Shown: piece by piece, positions 32,704 to 42,666 of the stretch
Numbering within the stretch: position 1 is the first letter of the stretch
Layout: every line of letters starts with the position of its first letter
From: a virus
Length of the DNA: 51,066 bases
Reading direction: 5' to 3' (one strand)
Virus record (IMG/VR): IMGVR_UViG_3300031578_005720
Span: 1 to 51,066 of that record
Made by a program: the position numbers and the translations under genes
Notes under the pieces: generated by a model
The model's database searches: none
Told to the model about the DNA's origin: nothing
The model's input: the letters and a program-made list of their open reading frames with translations, nothing else

Positions 32704-33768
32704 CTAAGGCGTTGGCGTAACCGTCACACAGACGCAATCACAGTAGACATGAGCAGGCTCAGGTGTTGCGGTAGGTACAACAGTTGGTGTGGTCGTAGGC
32801 ACAGGGGCCGGTGTAGCCGTTGGAGTCGGAGTAGGTGCAGGCGATCCGAAAGCCATGTCTTGAAATGCTTGCCCAACCACAGATAGCGTTGACGAATTGC
32901 GCTCCACAAGGAGGTTGCCGGCCAGCTCGTCAACATAGGTTGCATACCAGAAGTGTTGCTCGATATAGGGTTGTCTACCAAGCCAACCCCACGTAGCACG
33001 CAAAAACTCCGCAACACGAGCAGCCTCTGTAGGCGAGTCCCCATAGTCCGAGAGCACGCCCCATTCCGAGATTATCCAAGGCAGCTGTGACATGGTGGGT
33101 GCCCAATTATTCATCCAGGTTTCGTTCAGGTGTTTTGTCCGCAAGACAGCATCCTGAAACTGCGCGACATTGAACCTGTTGACAAAGTCATTGTAGAAGT
33201 GGTAATGCAGCCCATCCATAGGTGGAAGGCTACCATACTTGTCGCTGTACACCTCCAGGAACGCTCCCATCCATTTCCAGTGCGCTTGATAGTTTGACGT
33301 GCCACAACAGTACACCTTACTTGTGGGATCAGTAGTCTTTAGGATATTGTAGATGTCATTGTAGGTGTCAGCCGCAATACTAGGAAGACAGTCAGCCTGA
33401 TCCTGCCGGTCTGGTTCGTTGAAGATCAACCACTTCAGCCCAGGGTACTTTGCAGCAAACCGCTCTATCGATGACAGGCTCACGGTATCCCAGGAGCTGC
33501 CTGAAGTACCACAACCCCACTGATACGCTACGTACTCAATCCCCTCAGGTAGTGCGTCGATCGCCCTGTCCAGGTAGTTCCAGTTATGCACAGAGACAGA
33601 GCCCATTGCATCTATTCCCGGGAGTTGTGCTACAGGAGCGCTAGGCCAGCCCACACCTCCCTTGTGTGCCAAAGGGGCACGTGCGAGCTCAACCTGCGCA
33701 GTTGGGGGCGCACAGTTGCCAGCGAGAGCTATTACTGCTAGGAGGGCAAGTGCTCCAAAGCGCCTCAT
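32704..33768 (-). CDS. Exported clan-A-type glycoside hydrolase (Asl1-like)
   Basis: The 354-aa product has an N-terminal signal (ALALLAVIALAGNC; the site is not a clean lipobox). The barrel has the two acid signatures of GH clan A: IFNEPD (acid/base Glu) and IISEWG (nucleophile Glu), with LHYHFYND between. This fits the Asl1-like glycosyl hydrolase family. The C-terminus has a Thr-Pro linker and a short Cys tail (CDCVC). It probably cleaves a host surface glycan. Its ATG overlaps the stop of the gene before it (ATGA). Confidence 0.75.
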   Translation of the reverse strand: MRRFGALALLAVIALAGNCAPPTAQVELARAPLAHKGGVGWPSAPVAQLPGIDAMGSVSVHNWNYLDRAIDALPEGIEYVAYQWGCGTSGSSWDTVSLSSIERFAAKYPGLKWLIFNEPDRQDQADCLPSIAADTYNDIYNILKTTDPTSKVYCCGTSNYQAHWKWMGAFLEVYSDKYGSLPPMDGLHYHFYNDFVNRFNVAQFQDAVLRTKHLNETWMNNWAPTMSQLPWIISEWGVLSDYGDSPTEAARVAEFLRATWGWLGRQPYIEQHFWYATYVDELAGNLLVERNSSTLSVVGQAFQDMAFGSPAPTPTPTATPAPVPTTTPTVVPTATPEPAHVYCDCVCVTVTPTP

Positions 33769-33995
33769 GATGTCGCACGCTGCAGCCAGATCTCACGGCC
33801 GCCACTGTTATCAAGGTGTATCACGCTCACGATCTGCCAGCCCTGCTGTAGGAACTGTGTAACTAGCGTCATCAAACTGCCTCCTTCGCTGCTCTTGCGG
33901 GGCCAGTCGTGCACCCCGTCAGGCTCGACAGTGTATGGTCGTTCCTGTGCCGGCCCAGGCCAGTGTATCCAGGCTGCCTCATAAGTAGCGTCCAT
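33765..33995 (-). CDS. Small hypothetical protein, 76 aa
   Basis: The product is soluble, with several tryptophans (AAWIHWPGPAQ) and a C-terminal domain (LVTQFLQQGWQIVSVIHLD). No family is recognised. It lies between the beta-helix tail protein and the exported glycosidases; AGGAGGAACAAG precedes the ATG. Confidence 0.6.
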   Translation of the reverse strand: MDATYEAAWIHWPGPAQERPYTVEPDGVHDWPRKSSEGGSLMTLVTQFLQQGWQIVSVIHLDNSGGREIWLQRATS

Positions 33996-34008
33996 TCTTG
34001 TTCCTCCT

Positions 34009-35223
34009 CTACGCAGCCTCTAGGAACCCGTCATCGGAGAGGGGCTCCCAGTAACAATGCCAATCGATCGCTCCACTAGCCAGGGCGGCACTCAACACTA
34101 GTCGTACGTAGGTATCGGCGGCGTTGTCTTCCACGATATCGATGGCCGTTTTGGGCTCTCTCCAACTCACATTCTCAGCTACCGCTGGCGTTGTGTTGGG
34201 GTCTGCTAGGCCTAGTGGGTCGGTTGAGGGGCCGTTCCTAACCAACAAACCCCCCGCGACCACGCTATCGATATCTACTCCCGGGGCGTCGGTGATATCT
34301 ACGGACGCATTGGTTGAATAGAGTTCGAGGTGGATTGTGCTCACAGTATTAGGAATAGGCGTCCCAACCATGCCGAAGATGTCACTGATTCTTACGGAGC
34401 CTGTCACCTTAAAGATGTTGTAAGCCGTAGGCGCCCCAGCAAACGTGACAGTCTTGTGGACTTCGTCATCGTAGGTGAAGGCACTCCACACAAACGCATG
34501 GTTTGCATCTACCCACCTGCCGTCGCCTCCACCACTCGCACATTCACGGATTTCCCCATTTGTGCAGCCCGCGTCAACCTGAAACCCCGCAGTCGCGTGG
34601 CCTTGGCTCCCAGAGTTTTTGATTCGGCACTTGTCGCAGCTGTTGGTAACCCAGAACCCTATGGAAACGTCTGCGGCCTCGCCCCCGGTACGACAGTCCT
34701 CTATCCTGACCGCGTCACCCTGAATCTTGAAAGCAGCCACCAGTGGGTTAGAAGAGCGGCAATTGGTGAGCACGCAGCCGTCGCCAGTGATATCGTAGCC
34801 CAGGTCCGCGACGGAGTCGCACTTGACCCTCACATCGCTTATGTAGCAGTAGTTCCCCGAGATCAGCAGGCCAGTGGTGTTCGCGCCGTCAGGGTCGACC
34901 AGGAGCGCGCCACCAGGACACCATATTTTGCAGTAGGAGCCTGACACCGTTAGGGCTGTTCCGGTAGCGGGCTTGATAATAGCTCCTACCTCGGGCCACA
35001 TCTCGCAGCCGTTGGTGTCTAGGTCCAATCCGGTTTCGGTGTAGGTTCCGGCCATAATGTTGATAGCGTCGCCAACACTCAGGACGTCGATGCCAGCCCC
35101 GATCGTTTCGAACGCAGTGCCGGGCGTCTTTCCATCGTCGGCATCCGATCCGTTGTTCTTATCAACGTACCAGATGTTTCCCCCGAACTTTACTATGTGT
35201 GCGGTGTGATCTATGTAGCTCAT
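34009..35223 (-). CDS. Beta-helix tail spike-like protein
   Basis: The 404-aa product begins IWYVDKNNGSDADDGKT, the start seen in right-handed parallel beta-helix (pectate-lyase-like) proteins. It continues with short repeating turns (GCVLTNCRSSN, DAVRIEDCRTGG, SCDKCRIKNSGS, GCTNGEIRECAS), each a likely helix rung. The C-terminal 130 residues form a separate beta-rich domain. Such proteins bind or degrade host polysaccharide at the tail tip. It has no signal peptide and is encoded after the fibre gene, so it is probably a virion tail spike or receptor-binding protein. Confidence 0.72.
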   Translation of the reverse strand: MSYIDHTAHIVKFGGNIWYVDKNNGSDADDGKTPGTAFETIGAGIDVLSVGDAINIMAGTYTETGLDLDTNGCEMWPEVGAIIKPATGTALTVSGSYCKIWCPGGALLVDPDGANTTGLLISGNYCYISDVRVKCDSVADLGYDITGDGCVLTNCRSSNPLVAAFKIQGDAVRIEDCRTGGEAADVSIGFWVTNSCDKCRIKNSGSQGHATAGFQVDAGCTNGEIRECASGGGDGRWVDANHAFVWSAFTYDDEVHKTVTFAGAPTAYNIFKVTGSVRISDIFGMVGTPIPNTVSTIHLELYSTNASVDITDAPGVDIDSVVAGGLLVRNGPSTDPLGLADPNTTPAVAENVSWREPKTAIDIVEDNAADTYVRLVLSAALASGAIDWHCYWEPLSDDGFLEAA

Positions 35224-35229
35224 ATCATC

Positions 35230-36153
35230 CTACTTGAGGTTCCATTGGGTGCCGTTGTAGATCATCTGAACAGCATCACCTGCTGTGCTGAAGACAATAC
35301 TTGCGCTGCCGTTGATGTTCTTCCCGTTTCCCGCGATAGTCAATGGGTTGCCAGCCGTCTCCAGTATGACCGTGTAAACCCTGCCATCCTCTGGTGCTGC
35401 TGGTAGGGTAACTATGAAAGCTCCCCCAGATGTATCACACAGCACGTTTTCGTCCGTCGCCAACACCGCGTAGTTGGCTATTTTGGCTGTGGTGTTGATG
35501 TTCTCGATTCTTCCGCTGTCTGAGCTTATCTGACCTGCAGCTGTCACATGGGCAAGGATCGCGGTTGTGCTGTCCTGCCACTCTTGTAGGTTAGCCGACT
35601 GTGCCACGATTCCCCGCACAATCGCCTTCACTACAGCGGCACCTGCGGCATTGAAAATGTGTAGACCAGTCCAGGTAGGCACGATAGCCTGGTCGAGTTG
35701 GTGGGCGTGGTCGGAATGTGCAAAGCTATCCGCCGTGCCTATAGCGCTAGCGGCCAGGTCAACACTAGGGGACGCCGGTGCGGCCCAAGCTGGTGTAATG
35801 GTCAAGGTGTTACCGGGACCACCATCTACGAGCGTCAACGCGGCTACAGCAGCCAGGTAGCGCTCGAAGTTCATAGTGGGCTGGGCCGTAAGCATTAGGA
35901 ATGGAAGGTTCGCAACGTCCACAGCGCCCGCCGTAGCGCTAACGACAAGCGTTCCGGCTCCGGGCGTAAGCGCAATACCAGCACCTGCGGTGAGTACGCT
36001 TTCGGCAGTTAGAAGAGTAGATGGGCTAACTACGACGTATGGCTCGTTACGCAGGTCGGCGACGCTCCCACCACCTCCGCCACCGTCGTCCTCGCCCCAG
36101 CCTAGCGTTATCCAGGCGGTGTTTTCTTTGTTCCGTACCTTGAGGAGTGCCAT
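35230..36153 (-). CDS. Tail fibre-like protein
   Basis: The 307-aa product has a short N-terminal part, a Gly-rich linker (DDGGGGGGS), Ala/Thr/Val-rich segments and an SDHAHQ motif, common in phage tail fibres. The C-terminal part has beta-strand repeats (GGAFIVTLPAAPEDG, GNPLTIAGNGKNINGS). It overlaps the hub gene by one base and is followed by the beta-helix gene. It probably forms a trimeric fibre. Confidence 0.65.
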   Translation of the reverse strand: MALLKVRNKENTAWITLGWGEDDGGGGGGSVADLRNEPYVVVSPSTLLTAESVLTAGAGIALTPGAGTLVVSATAGAVDVANLPFLMLTAQPTMNFERYLAAVAALTLVDGGPGNTLTITPAWAAPASPSVDLAASAIGTADSFAHSDHAHQLDQAIVPTWTGLHIFNAAGAAVVKAIVRGIVAQSANLQEWQDSTTAILAHVTAAGQISSDSGRIENINTTAKIANYAVLATDENVLCDTSGGAFIVTLPAAPEDGRVYTVILETAGNPLTIAGNGKNINGSASIVFSTAGDAVQMIYNGTQWNLK

Positions 36154-37712
36154 TACTCGTCAGCTCCAGAAGTGTCCACCCACATCATGCCGCCGTACGT
36201 TATGCTGGGTGCGTCGCCACTCACAACGGCAAACGTACGTTTGCGTGCGTACCTACGCTGTTTCATAAGTTCATGGAGCTCTCGGACGCCTACGTCGGTG
36301 GGCAGTAGGCGCATTGTGTCGGTAAGGTCCAACTGGTAAATTACATCCGTGGCGGTCACTTCAGCGGTTACGTTGACAACAACGAAGTTCCTGTTGAGGT
36401 CATCGAAGGTATACTGCCTCCGCCACATGGTCAGAGCGTCTTCGAACTCAACGTGCCCAACACACTCAAGACGTACTAAGTCGCCCGGGTGGAGTACTAC
36501 GTCTAGACCCCGAGCAGTAACCGATACCTGGAGAGCCGCTTGGTCATTTGCTAGAAGCCTACCCACGGCAGCATCCACAAGTGCCTGACGTGCCTCGTTC
36601 ACCTTCTCTTGGTCATACGGGAAGCTCTTGCTTATCTTGAACTCCGTACCTAGCGCGAACGCCCCCCAACCCCCGTAAACAGTGTTCCCCATATGTCCCT
36701 GGACGGGATACGAGATTCCACCGATCTCGAGCACGCCCTCAGTCCAGAAGCCGTTGTTAGGTCTGTTCAGCACCTCGCTCGTAATAGAGTTTCCCGCCGT
36801 TGCTGCATCGAGCGTACCGTTCGCGGTAACCTCTGTATTGGAAAGCGGTTCAATCGTATCGAACGACGCCTGCCTCAGAAGGCCCCCTGTGCAGAGCGTA
36901 ACGCCCGCGGACACCACAGTGGATGCATTGAGCACCACTGCAAGGCCTCCCGCGAAATGTTGGAAGCTAAACCCTTCGGGTAGTTCCTCATTGCCTACAG
37001 GACGCAAAGGTTCAGAGACACTATCCTCCCTAACGTGCTCCCCGCCCTCGGGATAGACACCACACAGGACCTCAGACGCGTTTATAACGATCTGGGGGGC
37101 CTCTACGTATCCGTAGGTTGTGGGTAACACCTCAAGGTCGCCCTCAGCACATACGAGGGTGGCCACGACGCCCCCAACTGGCTCCGTTAGGATATCGAGA
37201 ACACGAGAGTGCCCATTGTGCCTGAAGTAGTTACCTGACATGCTGCACAGCTCTACCAGAGCACCGAGGAACGTCTGCCCCTCCAGGTTTGCTGTAATAA
37301 AGCTATTCACTGCTGTACTGGTGTCACCCAGAACCCACTCCGTACCACTTGCTAGCAAGATCTGCGCAAGTACGTCTAGCACAGGGCGGAAGGACGCGTA
37401 GTATCCTGGCGGAAGGCAACCCTGTCGAAGCTCTTCAAGCACCCCGTTTCCTCCAGCAACCATGTTGCCAGGGATTATCTGATCGTGGGTGCACGTGAGC
37501 CATCTACCGTAGGGCAGGAGTTCGCCGAATGGCCCCATAATCTCCATGAGGAACATTCGGAAGTCCTCAGGTATAAGGTCCTTCCACGCAGCGTATGGGG
37601 CAGACACAGAGGACGACCCAGCCTCACTTAACCCCTGAGTTGTGGTTGCACTCGGTGGAGCAACTATGCCACCCGCGAAGCCGTCATCACGGTCGTAGAA
37701 CTGGAAGATCAC
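36153..37712 (-). CDS. Tail-tip/hub-like minor tail protein
   Basis: The product is about 519 aa. GTG at 37712 is favoured, with GGGGG before it; an earlier in-frame start at 37784 would overlap the upstream gene by 61 bases. The middle part has hub-like features (LDVLAQILLASGTEWVLGD, GALVELCSMSGNYFRHNG, DVVLHPGDLVRL), as in tail-hub proteins of siphophages. The C-terminus is helical and basic (HELMKQRRYARKR). No lysozyme motif is seen. Its position after the tail-distal genes fits the hub at the tail tip. Confidence 0.62.
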   Translation of the reverse strand: MIFQFYDRDDGFAGGIVAPPSATTTQGLSEAGSSSVSAPYAAWKDLIPEDFRMFLMEIMGPFGELLPYGRWLTCTHDQIIPGNMVAGGNGVLEELRQGCLPPGYYASFRPVLDVLAQILLASGTEWVLGDTSTAVNSFITANLEGQTFLGALVELCSMSGNYFRHNGHSRVLDILTEPVGGVVATLVCAEGDLEVLPTTYGYVEAPQIVINASEVLCGVYPEGGEHVREDSVSEPLRPVGNEELPEGFSFQHFAGGLAVVLNASTVVSAGVTLCTGGLLRQASFDTIEPLSNTEVTANGTLDAATAGNSITSEVLNRPNNGFWTEGVLEIGGISYPVQGHMGNTVYGGWGAFALGTEFKISKSFPYDQEKVNEARQALVDAAVGRLLANDQAALQVSVTARGLDVVLHPGDLVRLECVGHVEFEDALTMWRRQYTFDDLNRNFVVVNVTAEVTATDVIYQLDLTDTMRLLPTDVGVRELHELMKQRRYARKRTFAVVSGDAPSITYGGMMWVDTSGADE

Positions 37713-37723
37713 GTAAGGACCCC

Positions 37724-38866
37724 CTACACGTACTGCGGTACTATGTCGTAACTCACGTGGAACTGATGCCCTGGAAGCCTCCATCCCGTGAAGCTAATGT
37801 GGTTGGCTCCTGGCCACAACTTGCCCACGTGAGAAGTAGTTCGCTCCGCGATCGCAAGTGGTGTGCCAATGGAGGCTATATCTGCGAACTCTGCCGTAGG
37901 TAGCGTATCATAGCAGTGATCATCATGTAGAGGACAGTACCGAACCTCAGCACCAAACCGCGGATCGATAAGAGCATACTGTGGCTCGGCTACCTTCTGA
38001 CGGATCGTAAAGCTACTGGTCCAGCCTGCTGGTGTACAGATCGTGACCTGTAGCCATGTAAAGTTCGTGAACGCCCAGCGATTAAGGGGTGGGGTGTCCC
38101 CCTCCACCATGAGGGTCATGTCTCCAGTCTCATCCTTGTGTGCGGAGCCTATGTGTGCACGCTTCCACCCTTCGGCGCTCCAGTACCCGACGCAGTACGC
38201 CTCTATCCAGCTGGCTGGTAGGTTCCGGTACCATCTGAACGGTGGCTCCGGGAGGCACAGGGGGAGGTTACAGGGCCAGGCGGCTCGGGTAACTCCTAAG
38301 GGAACGCAGGGGTCGCTGGGGTTGACAACAAACGACTCCGGGATGCCAAAAGCCCAGGTGCTGGGTGTCATGCGCATCCAGTGTGTATCCGGCTCGAACG
38401 TCAGAGATACCTCTCCGGGTGTATTCCCCACACGTGCGCCAGCACCCGTTTCGCTCGTCCACTGTATCCCCTGATACCTTGCACGTTTCGCGAACCATGC
38501 TACAGATGTGTCCGTACCGCAGGAGTTGCAGTGACGAATTGGGCGAGAGCATCGACCGCATTGACAGGACACTCCCCGGTAGCCAACAAGCCAGTCCTTG
38601 TATCCTACAAACTTCTTGAGCTCCCTGCCCCACTCCTCCTGTGTACGCTTACCATGACACAAAGCCTTCCCGCGTACTGTCACGGGCGATGAAGACATTG
38701 GTGCACGTGCGCTAGCACGGAGATCTAGACCAAAGTCCTGATACCCGTTGGTAAGCATATCTACTTGAGCCTGCGCTGACTGGTCAGACTGCAAGTCTCC
38801 AAGAGCCCCTAACCAGACAGGCCTGAAGTCCACAGCAGTTTTTGAGCCGAACTGTGCAATGTGCAT
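37724..38866 (-). CDS. Distal tail protein-like with Cys-rich insert
   Basis: The 380-aa product lies two genes after the tape measure gene, the usual place for a distal tail (Dit) or tail-tip protein. A Cys-rich insert near residues 99-118 (CQCGRCSRPIRHCNSCG) looks like a zinc finger. The rest is beta-rich with many tryptophans (WLQVTICTPAGW, ISFTGWRLPGHQFHVS). The Dit assignment rests on position and general pattern only. Confidence 0.5.
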   Translation of the reverse strand: MHIAQFGSKTAVDFRPVWLGALGDLQSDQSAQAQVDMLTNGYQDFGLDLRASARAPMSSSPVTVRGKALCHGKRTQEEWGRELKKFVGYKDWLVGYRGVSCQCGRCSRPIRHCNSCGTDTSVAWFAKRARYQGIQWTSETGAGARVGNTPGEVSLTFEPDTHWMRMTPSTWAFGIPESFVVNPSDPCVPLGVTRAAWPCNLPLCLPEPPFRWYRNLPASWIEAYCVGYWSAEGWKRAHIGSAHKDETGDMTLMVEGDTPPLNRWAFTNFTWLQVTICTPAGWTSSFTIRQKVAEPQYALIDPRFGAEVRYCPLHDDHCYDTLPTAEFADIASIGTPLAIAERTTSHVGKLWPGANHISFTGWRLPGHQFHVSYDIVPQYV

Positions 38867-38875
38867 CAGTACACC

Positions 38876-39442
38876 CTAGTAGCCCGAAGCGAGATAACGG
38901 AAGTATACGTAGTCGCTAGCACCGAACTCGTCGCTCTTGAACCAGACCGTGAAGCCGTTCGCCGTGATCGAGTCGTCCTGTACGATGGGCTCGTAGAACA
39001 TACCCACCTGAATCCCCGTGTGCCCTACATCTCCGACTGAGGTGATCTGCACATGCGCTGTGTAGCAACCTGTGGGGAAGGGTGTGGCAAAGACGACCGC
39101 CACGCTCTGCCAGCCATAACTCTCACCCATAGGCTGTGCAGTTATACCAACACCGTTCCGGAAGACCACGCCCTCCGAGGGGTAGGGTAGCTGACAAATA
39201 GCGCCCTCGGCCCCATATGTAATCCCCACGAAGTTGATCATGTTACAGTCGAGGGGATCAGCGACTAGGTCATCCTTCATTACCGTGATGTCACACTCGG
39301 GTAACTCGTATGACTCGATACAGGCCTTCAGCTGATCGAGCGCGCTATTTATCTCGGTGCACAGGGCTGTCCAAGCCGCCTGGAGATCGGCAGCACAAGT
39401 AATCTCCGGACAGTTAACTATAATAGTCCCGCAGTCCGTCAT
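38876..39442 (-). CDS. Tail protein with gp53-like C-terminal fold
   Basis: The 188-aa product has a helical N-terminus (ADLQAAWTALCTEINSALDQL), then a beta-rich C-terminal half with GWQSVAVVFATPFPTG and the end ANGFTVWF...YVYFRYLASGY. This ending matches the gp53-like/H-lectin-like fold of tail fibre ends. GGAGGTAG precedes the ATG. It could be a small tail-tip or adhesion protein. Confidence 0.6.
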   Translation of the reverse strand: MTDCGTIIVNCPEITCAADLQAAWTALCTEINSALDQLKACIESYELPECDITVMKDDLVADPLDCNMINFVGITYGAEGAICQLPYPSEGVVFRNGVGITAQPMGESYGWQSVAVVFATPFPTGCYTAHVQITSVGDVGHTGIQVGMFYEPIVQDDSITANGFTVWFKSDEFGASDYVYFRYLASGY

Positions 39443-39453
39443 CTTTCTACCTC

Positions 39454-42400
39454 CTAAGAAAGCCCAGCGCGCTGAGCAGCACGTACAATCTGTGTGCCGA
39501 GTCTACTACCTATTCCGGCCACCGAAGCCCCAATCTCTCTAGCCATACGCGCGCTCACTGGGGCATTTACATGAACTGGTATGCTCAACATCTGTATCAC
39601 GACACCACCCCCACCAGAACCTCCCCCGGGCATCGATACCTGTCCGCGCCCAAGAGCCTGGTTAAGGAGCTCATTTGTACGTGCTCTATCCGATAGGGGT
39701 AGTATAAGTTCGTTGGGGTGTAGCTGTGCGAGGCCAGACCGCGCCCCGGTATAGATGCCTTGCGCGAAGCCCGGCACGTTTTGCCAATCCGTACTGGGCC
39801 CCTGTACCCAGCGGTCCTCGCCAGATTCCGCCCTGTACCAAGTTATACCTTCAGTATCCGTGTGTACGTTTCCGCTCCACCCCGGGTAGTTACGTACTTT
39901 TCCTGGTGGTGTTTCCTCCTCCCCGCCTGGTGGCTTGTTGAGACGCTTCGCAGCGTCCTCGAATGCCTTAATGAGATTGCCCGTCGCCTCATCCAACGTG
40001 ATGAACTTGTCTGCGGAGCTCTCGAGTGGCGGAATGAGTTTCTTTCGCGCCAGGTACTCGTTGTGCCAGATGTCTGCGAGGGTCTGCGTTTCCTCTCCGA
40101 CGCCCTGCTCTGCGAGGCGTGCTCTGGCTGTTTCAGCCTCGGGTCCTGTAGGAGCCATGATTGGAGCACCAGGAGCGTGAAACTGCTCTAGTGGGTACCA
40201 CTCCTTGAACCAGCGAGCCTTCCACCAATCTTCCGAGGGAGCCTCGCCCCCATGCTCCTTTGCGTATTGTTCACCTGCCAGCTTGTCCATCATCCATGCG
40301 GTGAGGGGCTCCTCGTGACGTGCGTAGGCAGACAGCGGGCTAGTACCGTGTTCTATCTCGTATGCCAATGCTGCATTACCAGCGGCCGAGGATAGTAACA
40401 TTGCCTCTGCGGCCTTCTTCAGGTCGCTAGTGCCCTCCCCCATACGTGTGGCGGCCTTTTCCAGGTCCTTGGCAATCTTCTCCCAGCGTGTATCTATCTC
40501 CTCACGTCGTGCCATTGCGGTGAGTGATTCTGGGTCTTTTCCGAACTCGAACTGCCACTGACGGAGCTCTGCCATGTATCCTTCATAAAAGGCCTCAACG
40601 TTCCCCATACCTGTGTAGGGTGCAATTCGGACCGCTGTACCTTTGGCCTCCCCCTGCAGGGCCTTCTCGACATCCATAGCGGCGCCTATCATCTTGCCCA
40701 TGAGGCTGTCAACGCCCCTACCCATACGGTAGAGCATATCGTCGAAGGCGTCCTCAATAACACTCATTGAGTGCCTGGCAGTTTCTGTGGTCAGGTCCCC
40801 GAGCTCGTCTATCTGGTCACGCATCTCAAGCCCCAGTTGCAGGGCCCGGATATAGGGGAGGCCCATGTCCATGGCTTCAACGATGAAATCGCTTACTGTG
40901 TCGTTGATATCTTCCTGGCGATCTCTAACCTGCTCCAGGAGATCTATCTCGACATCGAGGCCCATGTTAAACTGCTCAAGACGGATCATACCCTCGGGCT
41001 CAAAGATCTTGGCACCTAACTCATCATAGATGGCCCTAAGCTCATCGCCCTTAGTCTTGAGCATCTCCATTATGGTCTCTGTGCTTACACCCTGCTGCAC
41101 AAGGCCGACGATGCGTTCCTCAAGCGCTTCATCAGCATCCGTGTATGCCTCTTTGACCTCGTCGGAAAGTCTCTTCTCGTTGTCACGTGTGATCTTGAGC
41201 TGCTTCTGGTACTCCTGCAGGGCAACAGCGGCATCCGGAGACATTCCGAAGTACTCACTCTGAGGCTCCTCGCCATATACAACACTCCTAAGGTGTTTCG
41301 TTGCCGCTAGTAGCTCCTCCTCCGAAAGCGCCCCTGCACTAACTCTCCTGCGTGGGGTTACACTGCGCATACGCTCCTGTGCGCTCCTAAGTGTAGCCTC
41401 GTCTATTTCCCCTTCCTTGTACATCCTCTTGATTTCGTCCCACAAGTTCTTCTGTTCCAACATCTCTTGTAGGGCCCAACGATTTCGGGCAAGTATTTCC
41501 GGGTCTGGAGCAACGACTGACAAGGAGGGCATGAAAAAGTACGCCATAGCATCGGATATCCACTTTCCCACACCTGTCCACGCGCTCTTCGTATCCTCCG
41601 CGAGAGTACCTTGTGACCTCGCAAGGTCAAGCGTTCGCTGCTCCATTTGGGGAAGGAGCTCATTGAGGATAACAACGATCTTCTCTTCTTCAGAAAGCTG
41701 TTCGACCGTACGGTACGTTTCCTCAGCAAGTTGCTCCACAGCGTCCGTAAGACCCGTAAAGCCTTGTTCTGCTTCCAGGGACTCCGTGTCCGCATCCCTA
41801 ATAGATGCGACCCACGACTTCAGTACAGCCGCTGTGGTTTCACCCACAGCACGTGCATGGTAGTATGCGGTCTCTGACAGCTGCGGAATTGCCTCCGCAA
41901 GCTCCTCGTACCCTGAAAGGACCTGCCTATTCGCAAGAGTAATAGCATCATACTCTACCCCAGCGAAGTGTGTTGCCTCCTGAACACCCTGCATGAACCT
42001 TCTTGTAGCAACCGAGGACGCATCGCCCCACGCTTGGTACGCACTTGTGGCTGCACGTAACTTCTCTGTATCCGCAGCCTGATCCATAGCGCGCTTCAGG
42101 GCCTTTGCGACGGTCTCCGCGACACGTTGGACAACCAACATGCCCATTGCAACTTGCCACCATGCGCCCCCAGACTCTCTAGCCCAACGGAAGAGCAGGC
42201 CGCCGCGCATACCCCCGTAACGACTAATTGCCTGCTGCCATGCAGGCCAAAAGTCAAGCTGTTTCTGCTGCTGCTTGGTAACGACCTGTACCTGCCACCC
42301 GTACTGGCGCATCGCCTTAGCAACAAGCTCATACTGTGCGACCCCAGCAAAAGTCTCCGAGTTCCTAGCCTTCGTCGACTGGACCAGGCGTACCTGGTCC

Positions 42401-42666
42401 TTGTTTAGCTGCTGAATCTCCCAGCCCTCGTCCTTAAGTGCCATTCTGGACTTGAGAAGGAGGTCGTACTTCAGCTTGAAGTCGGGATGCGCTGCGCGAG
42501 CCTTCCGTGCTCGATCCCACTCGGCTCTAGTAAGCTTCTCTGTACCCGTGGCAGCCGCAACTGTAGCCTGGTCGAATGCCTGGAGGGAACGTTTAGACTG
42601 TTCCCAGCCCTCTACTATGAACTGGTATACGAATCGCCAGATTTGGGCGTCTTTAACGTCTGCCAT
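39454..42666 (-). CDS. Tail tape measure protein
   Basis: The 1070-aa product is mostly alpha-helical with long coiled-coil stretches (EEKIVVILNELLPQMEQRTLDLARS) and a hydrophobic part (WWQVAMGMLVVQRVAETVAKAL). The C-terminus has SGLAQLHPNELILPLSDRA and a Gly-rich hinge, a signature of tape measure proteins. It sets tail length and is ejected into the host. By the usual 1.5 Å per residue rule the tail would be about 160 nm. It starts inside the end of the chaperone frame (14 bases overlap). Confidence 0.9.
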   Translation of the reverse strand: MADVKDAQIWRFVYQFIVEGWEQSKRSLQAFDQATVAAATGTEKLTRAEWDRARKARAAHPDFKLKYDLLLKSRMALKDEGWEIQQLNKDQVRLVQSTKARNSETFAGVAQYELVAKAMRQYGWQVQVVTKQQQKQLDFWPAWQQAISRYGGMRGGLLFRWARESGGAWWQVAMGMLVVQRVAETVAKALKRAMDQAADTEKLRAATSAYQAWGDASSVATRRFMQGVQEATHFAGVEYDAITLANRQVLSGYEELAEAIPQLSETAYYHARAVGETTAAVLKSWVASIRDADTESLEAEQGFTGLTDAVEQLAEETYRTVEQLSEEEKIVVILNELLPQMEQRTLDLARSQGTLAEDTKSAWTGVGKWISDAMAYFFMPSLSVVAPDPEILARNRWALQEMLEQKNLWDEIKRMYKEGEIDEATLRSAQERMRSVTPRRRVSAGALSEEELLAATKHLRSVVYGEEPQSEYFGMSPDAAVALQEYQKQLKITRDNEKRLSDEVKEAYTDADEALEERIVGLVQQGVSTETIMEMLKTKGDELRAIYDELGAKIFEPEGMIRLEQFNMGLDVEIDLLEQVRDRQEDINDTVSDFIVEAMDMGLPYIRALQLGLEMRDQIDELGDLTTETARHSMSVIEDAFDDMLYRMGRGVDSLMGKMIGAAMDVEKALQGEAKGTAVRIAPYTGMGNVEAFYEGYMAELRQWQFEFGKDPESLTAMARREEIDTRWEKIAKDLEKAATRMGEGTSDLKKAAEAMLLSSAAGNAALAYEIEHGTSPLSAYARHEEPLTAWMMDKLAGEQYAKEHGGEAPSEDWWKARWFKEWYPLEQFHAPGAPIMAPTGPEAETARARLAEQGVGEETQTLADIWHNEYLARKKLIPPLESSADKFITLDEATGNLIKAFEDAAKRLNKPPGGEEETPPGKVRNYPGWSGNVHTDTEGITWYRAESGEDRWVQGPSTDWQNVPGFAQGIYTGARSGLAQLHPNELILPLSDRARTNELLNQALGRGQVSMPGGGSGGGGVVIQMLSIPVHVNAPVSARMAREIGASVAGIGSRLGTQIVRAAQRAGLS

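Noticed and set aside
37713-37784. Upstream start of the hub gene at 37784
   Set aside because: It would overlap the previous gene by 61 bases; GTG at 37712 has a G-rich site at suitable spacing after that gene's stop.
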